Shown piece after piece: positions 44,288 to 52,047 of a stretch of 64,000 bases of DNA (position 1 is the stretch's first letter; every line of letters starts with the position of its first letter). Made by a program: the position numbers and the translations under genes. The stretch comes from Kribbella sp. NBC_00382 (lineage in GTDB: Bacteria; Actinomycetota; Actinomycetes; Propionibacteriales; Kribbellaceae). Where the stretch lies: contig NZ_CP107954.1 of assembly GCF_036067295.1 (NCBI RefSeq), forward strand, positions 4,216,001-4,280,000, read 5' to 3'. The notes beneath the pieces were generated by a model, which was given only the letters and a program-made list of their open reading frames with translations, was not told the DNA's origin and did not search any database.

Positions 44288-45613
44288 ATGCGCCGCCGGA
44301 TCCTGCTGCTCTCGGTCGGGATGACGACCCTGGTCGTGCTCGCCTTCGCGATCCCGCTCACGCTCCTGATGCGCAACGCCGCCGCCGACGAATCGCTCAA
44401 GGCCGCTCGCTACCAGGCCGAGAACGTCGCGTACTACGTCGGCGACAAGGACCACACTGCCGCCGACATCCAGGCCTACATCGACGAGGTCAAGAAGAAC
44501 AGCGCCGGCCGTATCTCCGTCCGTCTCCCCAACGGCACCACCCTCGGCGACCCGCCGCCCGGTGGTGTTGCCGACCCCAAACCGGTACCAGGCGACGACG
44601 ATGACGACGACAAGCACGGCCCGCCGAAGCTCTCGACGGCCTCCTTCCGCGCCATCGGCGGCGGCAAAGCGACAGACATCAGCGTCGGTACTCCGGAAGG
44701 CCCCGCCGCCGTCTGCCTGTACCTGACCGCCGAGGAGCTGTACGACGGCCTGCTGACCCGCATCCTCATCCTGCTCGGCGGTAGCCTCCTCGTCCTCCTC
44801 CTGAGCGTCATCGGCGCCGAACTCGTCTCCCGCCGCCTGGCCCGCCCTCTCGAAGAAACCGCCCGTACTGCGGAACGCCTCGCCAAGGGCGACGTGGATG
44901 CACGAGCCCCTACCAACGGCCCGGCCGAGGTGGCCAAGGTCGGTGCCGCCCTCAACGGTCTCGCCGACCGCATCGACGAGGTCATCGCCGTCGAACGCGA
45001 AGCCGTCGCCGACCTCTCCCACCGCCTGCGTACTCCGCTGACCGCACTCCGCCTGCAGGTCGAGGCACTGCCGGACCGCGAGCGGGCCGAGGAGCTCAAC
45101 ACTCAGGTCAACAGCCTGGAGCGCACCCTCACCGCAGTCATCAGCGCGGCCCGCCGCCCGCAACGCGAGGGCCGGGTCCCACACTGCGACGCAGTAGAGG
45201 TGACCCGAGCCCGCGCCGCCTTCTGGGCGCCGTTGTTCGAGGACCAGGGACGGGACCTGGTACTAGACCTAGTGCAGCCGCCTGCCATGGTTCGAGCCTC
45301 AGCCGATGACCTGTCCGCGGCACTCGACGCCCTGGTGGAGAACGTCGTCGCCCACACGCTTGACGGCACCCCTGCGCGGATCATCCTTACCCGGCAGGCT
45401 GTCGGCAGCAGTACCGGAGTACTGATCGTCGTAGCCGACGAAGGCCCGGGGATCCCTTTAGGAGCAGGGGAACGCGGCCGTAGCGACCGCGGGTCCACCG
45501 GCCTAGGCCTTGACATAGCCCGGCGCTGCGCCGAGGCCGCTGGTGGACGGCTCACCATCCACCCGAACCTCCCGCGCGGCTCCTCCGTCCACCTCACGCT
45601 CGCGTCGCCGTGA
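44288..45613 (+). CDS. Sensor histidine kinase
   Basis: A 441-residue kinase with a first membrane helix (about 6-28). An extracytoplasmic sensor (about 30-155) carries an unusual acidic run of six Asp near residue 105. A second helix (about 158-178), HAMP domain, HisKA with phospho-acceptor His245 (DLSHRLRTPLTAL) and an ATPase domain (ENVVAHT; DEGPGIP; GSTGLGLDIARR) follow. The acidic run could bind a cation, which is a guess. Partner of the response regulator two bases upstream. Its last 111 bases overlap the convergent DUF6790-like gene. Confidence 0.93.
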   Translation: MRRRILLLSVGMTTLVVLAFAIPLTLLMRNAAADESLKAARYQAENVAYYVGDKDHTAADIQAYIDEVKKNSAGRISVRLPNGTTLGDPPPGGVADPKPVPGDDDDDDKHGPPKLSTASFRAIGGGKATDISVGTPEGPAAVCLYLTAEELYDGLLTRILILLGGSLLVLLLSVIGAELVSRRLARPLEETARTAERLAKGDVDARAPTNGPAEVAKVGAALNGLADRIDEVIAVEREAVADLSHRLRTPLTALRLQVEALPDRERAEELNTQVNSLERTLTAVISAARRPQREGRVPHCDAVEVTRARAAFWAPLFEDQGRDLVLDLVQPPAMVRASADDLSAALDALVENVVAHTLDGTPARIILTRQAVGSSTGVLIVVADEGPGIPLGAGERGRSDRGSTGLGLDIARRCAEAAGGRLTIHPNLPRGSSVHLTLASP

Positions 45614-46093
45614 GACGACCGCGAGGATGATCATGACCGCGGGGATCAGCAGGTCGTAGACCAGGACTCCGCCGGTGTTGCCGGGGGCGTGGTCGCCGTT
45701 GGCGAACCATTGGTACAGGTGGCCGATCACTGCGCCCCAGAGGAACATCCCGGCGCCGAGGCCGATGGTGATGCGCTCTCTCGCCGAAGCTGAAGGCGAG
45801 GCGGCTCGGAAGGCCATGACCGCGAGGCCGAGGTTGGCGAAGGCGATCTCGAACAGGAACGGCGACCGGTTGAACCCGATCGCGGTCGCCATCACGTCCG
45901 GGATCGTGAGGAACGAGATCGTCATCCACAGGCTGCCGCAGCCGAGGGCGGCGACCGCCCACCAGCGTTGCCAGGTCTCCAGCTTCGCTGCGGCGGACGG
46001 ACTGTGGCGGGTGCGGATCGTCGCGCCCACGACGGCGATCAGCAGCCAGAGCATCGGAACGGCGGACTGGACGACATAAGTAGGTGTACTCAT
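45503..46093 (-). CDS. DUF6790-like integral membrane protein
   Basis: A 196-residue protein with four predicted membrane helices and an intervening loop carrying FNRSPFLFEIAFANLGLAVMAF and WGAVIGHLYQWFANGDHAPGNTG, features of the DUF6790 family. Function unknown. The last 37 codons lie antisense to the end of the histidine kinase gene. This hydrophilic tail may be a chance extension, or the true gene may be longer than its relatives. A strong dyad (46104-46129) lies just upstream of the start, so expression is probably controlled by a dimeric repressor. Confidence 0.8.
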   Translation of the reverse strand: MSTPTYVVQSAVPMLWLLIAVVGATIRTRHSPSAAAKLETWQRWWAVAALGCGSLWMTISFLTIPDVMATAIGFNRSPFLFEIAFANLGLAVMAFRAASPSASARERITIGLGAGMFLWGAVIGHLYQWFANGDHAPGNTGGVLVYDLLIPAVMIILAVVSRRREREVDGGAAREVRVDGEPSTSGLGAAPGYVKA

Positions 46094-46103
46094 GCCTTGA
46101 GTG

Positions 46104-46129
46104 TTGCACGGTTAATATTAACTATGCAA
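46104..46129. promoter_or_regulatory. Strong 26-bp operator-like dyad
   Basis: TTGCA (46104-46108), two bases, GTTAATATTAAC (46111-46122), two bases, TGCAA (46125-46129), perfectly symmetric. It lies 11-36 bases upstream of the DUF6790-like gene start. No adjacent regulator clearly owns it. Confidence 0.7.
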
Positions 46130-46132
46130 GAC

Positions 46133-46825
46133 TCAGCTTGTGCAGGTGGGCGCGAGGGTCTGTGCGGCCAGCTGGTCGTCGCGAGTGATGGGCAGCTTGT
46201 ACTTCGCGGCGACGTGCAGGTAGCGGGCCACGTACTTGCAGCGGAACGACTTGTTGAGTGGCAGCCATTCACCTGGCCCCTGGTCGGACTTGCTGGCGTT
46301 CGTGGCGCCGTCGACGGCGAGCAGGTTGTCGGTCTGGTCGTTCGCGAAGTCCACCCTGCGTTGCGCCGGCCAGGTCGAGGCGCCGAGGTCCCAGGCTCTG
46401 GCCAGCGGGTAGATGTGGTCGATCTGGACCTTGCCGGCTGCCGCTTTGCGGAAGTTGATCAGCCGGCCGGTGTACGGATCCAGGAGTTGGCCGGACATCA
46501 CCACGCAATGCTTCGCGCCGGCCTTGAAGCTCACGTCGGTCAGTTGCTTGGCGAGCACGTTGTTGCGGGTGTCGCAGCCGTCATGCCCGCCCGGTCCGGC
46601 GTGGGCATCGGACCACGCCTGACCGAACGAGCAGGCGCCGGACTTGCCGCAGTCGCGGTCGTAGCCCTTCACCTTCGGACGGCTCGCGACGATCTTCACC
46701 TTCGCGAGTTCGGCCCGGATCGAGCCGGTCGCAGTACCGGTGGGTTCTGGCTCTATCGCAGTACAGGCGGTGCTGAGGAGGAGCAGGGAAACGAGCAGGA
46801 CGACAGGGCGGAGGGCAGGCGTCAT
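46133..46825 (-). CDS. Secreted HNH-family nuclease (DUF1524-like), lipoprotein
   Basis: A 230-residue exported protein. The signal peptide ends in a lipobox-like LLLSTAC, so membrane anchoring as a lipoprotein is likely. The catalytic region reads VQIDHIYPLARAWDLGAS, then NDQTDNLLAVDGATNASKSDQGPGEWLP, the HNH/DUF1524 (GmrSD C-terminal type) pattern of many actinobacterial secreted endonucleases. Two conserved Cys pairs (DCGKSGAC; HDGCDTRNN with KHC) may form disulphides. It probably degrades extracellular DNA. A 166-bp part of this gene is repeated at 49509-49674 in a truncated copy. Confidence 0.9.
   Translation of the reverse strand: MTPALRPVVLLVSLLLLSTACTAIEPEPTGTATGSIRAELAKVKIVASRPKVKGYDRDCGKSGACSFGQAWSDAHAGPGGHDGCDTRNNVLAKQLTDVSFKAGAKHCVVMSGQLLDPYTGRLINFRKAAAGKVQIDHIYPLARAWDLGASTWPAQRRVDFANDQTDNLLAVDGATNASKSDQGPGEWLPLNKSFRCKYVARYLHVAAKYKLPITRDDQLAAQTLAPTCTS
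46443..46608. repeat. 166-bp direct repeat, left copy
   Basis: This segment of the HNH gene recurs at 49509-49674 in the same orientation, offset 3,066 bases, without gaps and with about three mismatches by eye. The two copies flank the TetR/SDR/oxidoreductase cassette. Confidence 0.9.
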
Positions 46826-46935
46826 CGGCGGGTGCAGTACTCACTTCGGGGCGAGGGGGAGACGACTGGTCAGCGTCGTCCGCTGGCGAGTTCTATCACC
46901 GCCGGGCGACGCGGGCTTCGAAGACTCGCCAGCTG

Positions 46936-46965
46936 GAGCGGCGGATCAGCGAGCGGCGGATCAGC
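46936..46965 (-). repeat. 15-bp tandem duplication across TetR stop
   Basis: GAGCGGCGGATCAGC at 46936-46950 and again at 46951-46965. Each unit carries TCA, the minus-strand stop, and the second copy provides the stop of the TetR gene (46961-46963). Confidence 0.85.
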
Positions 46966-47551
46966 GAGCGGTGGCGAGGCGGCGGGCGGCGTCGACGACG
47001 AAGGCCCGGCGGCGGGCGCGTTCGTCGAGGTCGTCCCCGCCGACGCCGGTGATCAGCTCGGCCAGCTGGGGGACGGTCTGCCACCAGGCCGCGAGTGCGA
47101 TCAGAGCGAACACCAGGTGGGCCGCATCAAGCTCAGGATCGAGTACGCCGGCACGCTGTGCCTGAGCGAATCGCTGGACCTTCTCGCGGTAGTGCGCCGA
47201 CCGCCGCTCGGTGTCCGCGGCCGGTCCTCGCGTGAGGCCCTCCCACTGCAGTAGCCGCCCGAGCTCGGGGTGCGCCGCGTGGTAGTCGTACGTTGCGCCC
47301 GCGAACTCGCCCACGTCGTCGAGCCCCGCCCCGGTCAGGGCCACCGCGCTGGCCAGCTGATCCAGCTCATCGGTGAGCACTGTCTCCCACAGCGCGAACT
47401 TGTCGCCGTAGTAGCTGTAGAGCCGCTCCTTGTTGATGCCGGCCCGCGCGGCGATCCGGGTCATCGTCGTGCCGTCGCGCCCGTACTCGGCGAATTCGGC
47501 CGTCGCGGCCTCCTTCAGCCGGCGGCGCGTTCCTTCGGTGTCCCAGGCCAT
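46961..47551 (-). CDS. TetR-family transcriptional regulator
   Basis: A 196-residue repressor with an N-terminal HTH (RRRLKEAATAEFAEYGRDGTTMTRIAARAGINKERLYSYYGDKFALW) and an all-helical ligand-binding domain. ATG 47551 (MAWDTEG) is chosen because the helix-turn-helix then starts at the usual distance; longer starts run into the operators. It is divergent from an SDR gene and the gap holds two copies of the dyad ATCTCCAACG-N4-CGTTGGAGAT. It therefore very likely represses itself and the SDR/oxidoreductase operon. The inducer is unknown. Confidence 0.92.
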   Translation of the reverse strand: MAWDTEGTRRRLKEAATAEFAEYGRDGTTMTRIAARAGINKERLYSYYGDKFALWETVLTDELDQLASAVALTGAGLDDVGEFAGATYDYHAAHPELGRLLQWEGLTRGPAADTERRSAHYREKVQRFAQAQRAGVLDPELDAAHLVFALIALAAWWQTVPQLAELITGVGGDDLDERARRRAFVVDAARRLATAR

Positions 47552-47566
47552 GCGCAAGCTTAGAAC

Positions 47567-47590
47567 ATCTCCAACGCAATCGTTGCAGAT
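47567..47590. promoter_or_regulatory. TetR operator 1
   Basis: ATCTCCAACG (47567-47576), CAAT, CGTTGCAGAT (47581-47590), with one mismatch between the arms. It lies 15-40 bases before the TetR start and shares its half-sites with operator 2. Confidence 0.8.
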
Positions 47591-47611
47591 TGGCCGGCCG
47601 GACCGTACAGT

Positions 47612-47643
47612 GGAAATCTCCAACGCTACCGTTGGAGATTTCC
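47612..47643. promoter_or_regulatory. TetR operator 2
   Basis: GGAAATCTCCAACG (47612-47625), CTAC, CGTTGGAGATTTCC (47630-47643), a perfect 14-bp-arm dyad. It ends 12 bases before the SDR ATG, so bound repressor would block translation-proximal promoter DNA. Its centre is 49 bases from that of operator 1. Confidence 0.88.
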
Positions 47644-47655
47644 CGAGGAGGCGCA

Positions 47656-48417
47656 ATGGAAGAACACGGTTCCGCTAGCGTGGCGGCCGGTCCGGCTAGC
47701 GGTGCCGGGCTGGCGCTGGTCACGGGTGCCAACAACGGCATCGGCAAGGAGATCGCCCGGCAATTGCTGAGCTGCGGTTTCACCGTCTACGTCGGCGCCC
47801 GAGACGCCGAACGCGGCCAGGCGGCCGTTGGCGAACTCGGCCCGGGCGCTCGCCTTCTGGTGCTCGACGTGACCGATCCGCGGTCTGTCGAGGCAGCCGC
47901 GGCGCAGGTCCCCGCGCTGGACGTCATCGTCAACAACGCGGGCGTCAGCGATCTGGGTCAGACCCCGGTGGAGACCGAGGTCGACACCCTTCGCCGGGTC
48001 TACGAGACCAATGTCTTCGGCGTGGTCACCGTCACCAACGCGTTCCTCCCGGTCCTGCGGCGCTCGGCCCGTCCGCGCATCGTCAACGTCTCCAGTGGCA
48101 CCGGCTCGCTCGGCTGGAGCACTGGGCCGAACCCGCAGTTCGACCACCGGGTCGGCGGAGCCGGCGCCGCGTACCGCTCATCGAAGACCGCGCTCAACGC
48201 ACTCACCGTGTACTACGCGCAGACGCTCGCCGAGGACGGTTTCAAGGTCAATGCGCTGGCTCCCGGCCTCCGCGCCACCAACCTCAACGCCCGCGCGGCC
48301 GAGTCCGGCGGCGACCCAGCAGAAGCAGCAGCCGGCGCAGTCCGTCTTGCCCTCCTCCCGAACGACGGCCCGACGGCGGGCTTCTTCTCCTGGGACGGCA
48401 CGGCAGCGCCTTGGTAG
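47656..48417 (+). CDS. Short-chain dehydrogenase/reductase
   Basis: A 253-residue SDR oxidoreductase with cofactor motif TGANNGIG (23-30), NNAG (93-96), and catalytic Ser147 (NVSSGTG), Tyr173 and Lys177 (YRSSK). It likely reduces or oxidises a carbonyl substrate using NADP(H). ATG 47656 is preceded by GAGGAGG with a short spacer. A quinone-oxidoreductase-like gene follows after 25 bases, so they form an operon under the divergent TetR. A role in detoxifying a reactive small molecule fits the regulator type but is not shown. Confidence 0.93.
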   Translation: MEEHGSASVAAGPASGAGLALVTGANNGIGKEIARQLLSCGFTVYVGARDAERGQAAVGELGPGARLLVLDVTDPRSVEAAAAQVPALDVIVNNAGVSDLGQTPVETEVDTLRRVYETNVFGVVTVTNAFLPVLRRSARPRIVNVSSGTGSLGWSTGPNPQFDHRVGGAGAAYRSSKTALNALTVYYAQTLAEDGFKVNALAPGLRATNLNARAAESGGDPAEAAAGAVRLALLPNDGPTAGFFSWDGTAAPW

Positions 48418-48442
48418 TCCCGGCAACAGAAAGGCGGTAGCC

Positions 48443-49390
48443 ATGCGAGCGATCGGTCTGACCGAGTTCGGTGGTCCCGAGGTGCTGCGGGTGATCGAGC
48501 TCCCCGATCCGGTGCCGGCCACCGGTGAGGTACGTATTCGCGTTCATTCGGCGGCAGTCAATCCGACCGACGCCATGTTGCGGGCTGGGATTTCGCGTTC
48601 CTGGTTGGGTAGTCGTTCGGCTCCCTATGTACCGGGGATGGACGCGGCTGGGGTCGTCGACGCGATCGGTCCAGGCACTGACACGTCACTTCGGCCAGGG
48701 GATCCGGTGATCGCGATCGTCCAGGCCCATAGTCGGCAAGGCGCCTATGCGGAGCTCGTCGTGGTGCCTGCGGCATCGGTGGTACCGATCCCGTCCGGTG
48801 CGGGCTTTCCGGCCGCGTCGACGCTGCTGATGAATGCCTTGACGGCCCGTATCGCGCTGGACCGCCTGGCCTTGCCGGCTGGTCGTACTGTCGCGGTGAC
48901 CGGAGCACCTGGGGCTTTCGGTGGGTATGCGGTGCAGTTGGCCAAGAGCGATGGATTGCGGGTTCTGGCCGACGCCTCGCCGGCTGACACGGAGTTGGTG
49001 ACGTCGCTGGGCGCCGATGAGGTGGTTCTGCGCGGTGATGACATCGCCGGCCGGTTCCGTGCGCTCGTGCCGGATGGAGTGGATGCGGTCCTCGACGGCG
49101 CGGTGATGAAGGAGTTGGTACTGCCCGCCATCCGCGACGGCGGCGGGCTGGCCGTCGTCCGAGGCTGGGATCGCCCGGTGGAACGGGGCATTCAGGTGCA
49201 GCCGGTCCTGGTCACCGACTCGGCCACCGATCACGATCGCCTGCTCAGGTTGCGGGATCAGGCGACCAACGGCGAGTTGACGTTGCGCGTAGCGGACGTA
49301 GTACCGGCCGGGCAGGCTGCCGAGGCGCATCGACGACTGGCCAAGGGTGGAGTGCGCGGCCGCCTCGTGCTGGACCTCACCGCCTTCTGA
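48443..49390 (+). CDS. MDR-family NADP-dependent oxidoreductase
   Basis: A 315-residue medium-chain dehydrogenase of the zinc-free quinone oxidoreductase type. GroES-like start MRAIGLTEFGGPEVLRVIELPDP, VPGMDAAGVVDAIG, and Rossmann motif VTGAPGAFGGYAVQLAK are clear. The catalytic-zinc Cys/His ligands are absent. It probably reduces quinones or enones. Second gene of the TetR-controlled SDR operon. ATG 48443 has AAAGG about eight bases upstream. Confidence 0.9.
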   Translation: MRAIGLTEFGGPEVLRVIELPDPVPATGEVRIRVHSAAVNPTDAMLRAGISRSWLGSRSAPYVPGMDAAGVVDAIGPGTDTSLRPGDPVIAIVQAHSRQGAYAELVVVPAASVVPIPSGAGFPAASTLLMNALTARIALDRLALPAGRTVAVTGAPGAFGGYAVQLAKSDGLRVLADASPADTELVTSLGADEVVLRGDDIAGRFRALVPDGVDAVLDGAVMKELVLPAIRDGGGLAVVRGWDRPVERGIQVQPVLVTDSATDHDRLLRLRDQATNGELTLRVADVVPAGQAAEAHRRLAKGGVRGRLVLDLTAF

Positions 49391-49447
49391 GATCCACGGT
49401 CGGTACGGCACCAGCGCAGACGCCCGGACGAGCTTCAGGAGAACACC

Positions 49448-49498
49448 ATGCGGACTTTCGACACCGCGACCCCGATCACCGCCGTACTACGCACCCAG
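49448..49498 (+). pseudogene. 5' stub of a DUF4097-like gene
   Basis: ATG 49448, with AGGAGA upstream, encodes MRTFDTATPITAVL, which matches the typical opening of actinobacterial DUF4097 proteins. The similarity stops after about 15 codons, where the duplicated HNH-gene fragment begins. The rest of the gene is missing, so it appears cut by the rearrangement that produced the 166-bp repeat. Confidence 0.45.
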
Positions 49499-49726
49499 TC
49501 GGGGGGCTGCTTTGCGGAAGTTGATCAGCCGGCTGGTGTACGGATCCAGGAGTTGGCCGGACATCACCACGCAATGCTTCGCGCCGGCCTTGAAGCTCAC
49601 GTCGGTCAGTTGCTTGGCGAGCACGTTGTTGCGGGTGTCGCAGCCGTCATGCCCACCCGGTCCCGCGTGGGCATTGAGGAGTAGCAGGGAAACGAGCAGG
49701 GCAGCAGGATGGGCGGCAGATGTCAC
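49487..49726 (-). pseudogene. Truncated copy of the HNH nuclease gene
   Basis: A 79-codon frame (GTG 49726) that keeps the signal peptide core (ALLVSLLLL) and the HAGPGGHDGCDTRNNVLAKQ to INFRKAA part of the 46133-46825 nuclease. It lacks the catalytic IDHIYPLA segment and everything after it. Relative to the parent, an in-frame 165-bp deletion removes the segment corresponding to 46609-46773. It cannot be an active nuclease and is best read as a decayed duplicate. Confidence 0.85.
49509..49674. repeat. 166-bp direct repeat, right copy
   Basis: Partner of 46443-46608, same orientation, ungapped, about three substitutions. Recombination between the copies would delete the TetR/SDR/oxidoreductase cassette. 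Confidence 0.9.
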
Positions 49727-49763
49727 TGGCGGCGTTGTATCACCGCTGCCGTCGGCCGGCGGC

Positions 49764-50663
49764 CTACTCGCCGAAGGGTGGCGTGATGGTGTCGTTGTCG
49801 TTGGTCCAGTCGAAGTAGACCGGGTCGTCGAGGGGCGCGTCGACCTTGCCGAGGTTCTGGATGGCGGTGGCCAGCCCGTTGCCGTGGCCAACGGAGTACA
49901 GGTAGCCGGTTCTGGTGTCCTTGTCGATGGCGGCCACGAGGGTTCCGGACGGGCCGCACCGCTGGGCGACGAGCGCGTCGAAGACCTGCCAGGTGGAGCG
50001 GCGGACGAGCTTCACGACCGGCTTCATCGGCGAGGTCGCCGGGATATGGATCGTGTACAAGGCGCCACCGCGGGTGTTGGCCAGGAAGGTGTCGTACGTC
50101 CGCGTCTGACTGATCAGCGCCATCGACTTCACCGCGGCGAATCCGGGGTAGGAGGTCTTGCTCTTCCAGACGCCATGGCCGTCGAGAGTCCAGCGGAACA
50201 GCACGCCGTCGGCGCGCAGCCCGTAGGTGTTCGTCGGGCCGGACAGTGTTGATTCGTCGAAGGCGACGAAGTTGCTCCAGCCAGGGCCGACGCGCGTGAG
50301 GCTGGAGGAGGCGACGTCGCCGGTGTCGTGGTCGGAGACGTAGTAGCCGCTGTACATGACATCGCCCAGCACCACATCGCCGGTGATCTCGTATCCGCCC
50401 GCGTTGAAGCGGTAATTCATCGGCCCGCTGAGCCGCACCTGACCGTCGGGGTACAGGTCGCTTCCCATCACCTCGCTGCCCGCCGAGGGCGGCGAACTCG
50501 ACACCATGGCCCGCATCATGTTGCTACCGCCGGCTGTCACCGACCCCACCGACACTCTGCAAGCCACCACCGTCGTGACCCGCGGGGCCGCCATGGTCGT
50601 CACCGGCAACCCGCTCACAGCCAGAACCGCCCCTACTGTCAGCCCGATGATCCTGCTCAACAT
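49764..50663 (-). CDS. Secreted hypothetical protein, possible beta-propeller
   Basis: A 299-residue exported protein with signal peptide about 1-25 (LAVSGLPVTTMAA). The mature part is beta-rich, with repeating segments of the type YGLRADGVLFRWTLDGHG, FLANTRGGALYTIHIP and GYLYSVGHGNGLATAIQ. This resembles tachylectin-like or other propeller repeats seen in actinobacterial secreted proteins. No catalytic motif was found. It stands alone between the HNH remnant and the DUF1345 gene. Confidence 0.7.
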   Translation of the reverse strand: MLSRIIGLTVGAVLAVSGLPVTTMAAPRVTTVVACRVSVGSVTAGGSNMMRAMVSSSPPSAGSEVMGSDLYPDGQVRLSGPMNYRFNAGGYEITGDVVLGDVMYSGYYVSDHDTGDVASSSLTRVGPGWSNFVAFDESTLSGPTNTYGLRADGVLFRWTLDGHGVWKSKTSYPGFAAVKSMALISQTRTYDTFLANTRGGALYTIHIPATSPMKPVVKLVRRSTWQVFDALVAQRCGPSGTLVAAIDKDTRTGYLYSVGHGNGLATAIQNLGKVDAPLDDPVYFDWTNDNDTITPPFGE

Positions 50664-50838
50664 CTCGAAGTGCCCCCTCGATCTTTCCGGTAGGCCGGGC
50701 CGAGGCTTGCCCTCGTCCGCGGCCCACCATCAACCATCCACCCGTCCGGACCACTCCGGAAGAGATGGGCAGGGGCCCGGCTCGGTGATGGTGCCAGCCG
50801 CGGCGCCGAGACCCCACGGGATCCAGCTGAAGGCCTGA

Positions 50839-51495
50839 TCAGGTCTTGCCGGTGAAGGCGCCGATTGCGATGCCGATGACGGCGGCGTTGTAGAAGAAGG
50901 CCAGCACCGAGTGCCACAGGACGGCGTGCCGGATGCGGCGGTCGGTGATCTCGACGTCGGAGGTGGCGAAGGTCGCGCCGATGGTGAAGGCGAAGTACGC
51001 GAAGTCGAGGAAGTTCGGCGTCTCGACGCCGGGGAACCGGATGCCGCCGACGCGTTCGAAGTACAGGTTCGCGTAGTGCATCGAGTAGCCGCTGTGCAGG
51101 ATCAGCCAGGCCAGTACGACCGCCACCGCGGCGAGGGCCCTGATCGCCGACAAACTGGCGAAGCTGTCTTCCAGTTCGGCCTCGATCGAGTCGACGGTCA
51201 CGATCAGCAGACCACTCGACAGGCCGGCAGCGCTGGCCAGTACGACCGCGCCGAACCTGAAGCGCATCCACCGCGCGGGCAGCAGCCAGTCGGACGGCTG
51301 CTCGGTCGCGGTTCGGCCGCGGCGCATCGCGTGGACCTGGCGGGCCACGAAGAGGAGCGCGAGTGCGTCCCAGGCGACCAGTGTCAGCACGGTCACCTTG
51401 GGCGGTACCGAGGCAACCCACAGCACCACCAGCAGCACTACACCCGCCATCGCGAGCAGCACCCGGACAGCTCCGTCCACCCGCACTCTGGCCAC
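50839..51495 (-). CDS. DUF1345 family membrane protein
   Basis: A 218-residue integral membrane protein with about five helices. The DUF1345 hallmarks are visible: LHSGYSMHYANLYF, FLDFAYFAFTIGATFATSDVEITDRRIRHAVLWHSVLAFFYNAAVIGIAI. Function is unknown. An aromatic-rich helix pair near the C-terminus resembles a two-helix pore, but no selectivity motif is present. Confidence 0.88.
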   Translation of the reverse strand: MARVRVDGAVRVLLAMAGVVLLVVLWVASVPPKVTVLTLVAWDALALLFVARQVHAMRRGRTATEQPSDWLLPARWMRFRFGAVVLASAAGLSSGLLIVTVDSIEAELEDSFASLSAIRALAAVAVVLAWLILHSGYSMHYANLYFERVGGIRFPGVETPNFLDFAYFAFTIGATFATSDVEITDRRIRHAVLWHSVLAFFYNAAVIGIAIGAFTGKT

Positions 51496-51660
51496 TCGCG
51501 GATCGTAGCCATCCGATTACGTTGAAACACCGAACTTGGTTGTTGTCGGCTCCGGCGCGCCGCGTGAAAGAGTTCTTCGGGGGCGTGTCGATCCGTGGGC
51601 GGCCCGTTCGACCTAGGGGTGCGCGGGCCGAGATACGGCGTCGCGGAGGAGGAGAACACG

Positions 51661-52047
51661 ATGTCGAAGTACATGCTGATCATGCGGGGCACGGACGAGT
51701 CGAACGCGGCCGTGATCGAGGGATTCGAGGAGTTGGCGGCTTCGACGTACCGGTACATCGAGGAGCTGGTGAAGGCCGGGGTGTTCGTCGAGGCGGCCGG
51801 GCTGGACGACGCCGGGCAGAGCGTCGTGGTCGACTTCAGCGGCGAGACGCCGGTGGTCACGGACGGGCCGTACGGGGAGACGAAGGAGCTGTTCGGGGGC
51901 TACTTCCTGCTCGATGTCGCGTCGAAGGCGGAGGCGGTCGAGTGGGCCAGGCGGGTCCCGGCGGTGACCGGATCCAAAATCGAGGTACGCCGGGTTGCCG
52001 GGGACGACGAGCGGCCTTCCGACGGTGCCGCCGGGACCGAGAGCTGA
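51661..52047 (+). CDS. YCII/DGPF-domain protein
   Basis: A 128-residue YCII-related (DGPF-type) small protein. The signature VVTDGPYGETKELFGGYFLLDV is present with DGPY for DGPF. ATG 51661 follows GAGGAGGAG. Its stop overlaps the start of the ECF42-type sigma gene (TGATG), and this pairing is the known context of ECF42 sigma factors. It may belong to the sigma factor's regulon; enzymatic activity is uncertain. Confidence 0.92.
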   Translation: MSKYMLIMRGTDESNAAVIEGFEELAASTYRYIEELVKAGVFVEAAGLDDAGQSVVVDFSGETPVVTDGPYGETKELFGGYFLLDVASKAEAVEWARRVPAVTGSKIEVRRVAGDDERPSDGAAGTES

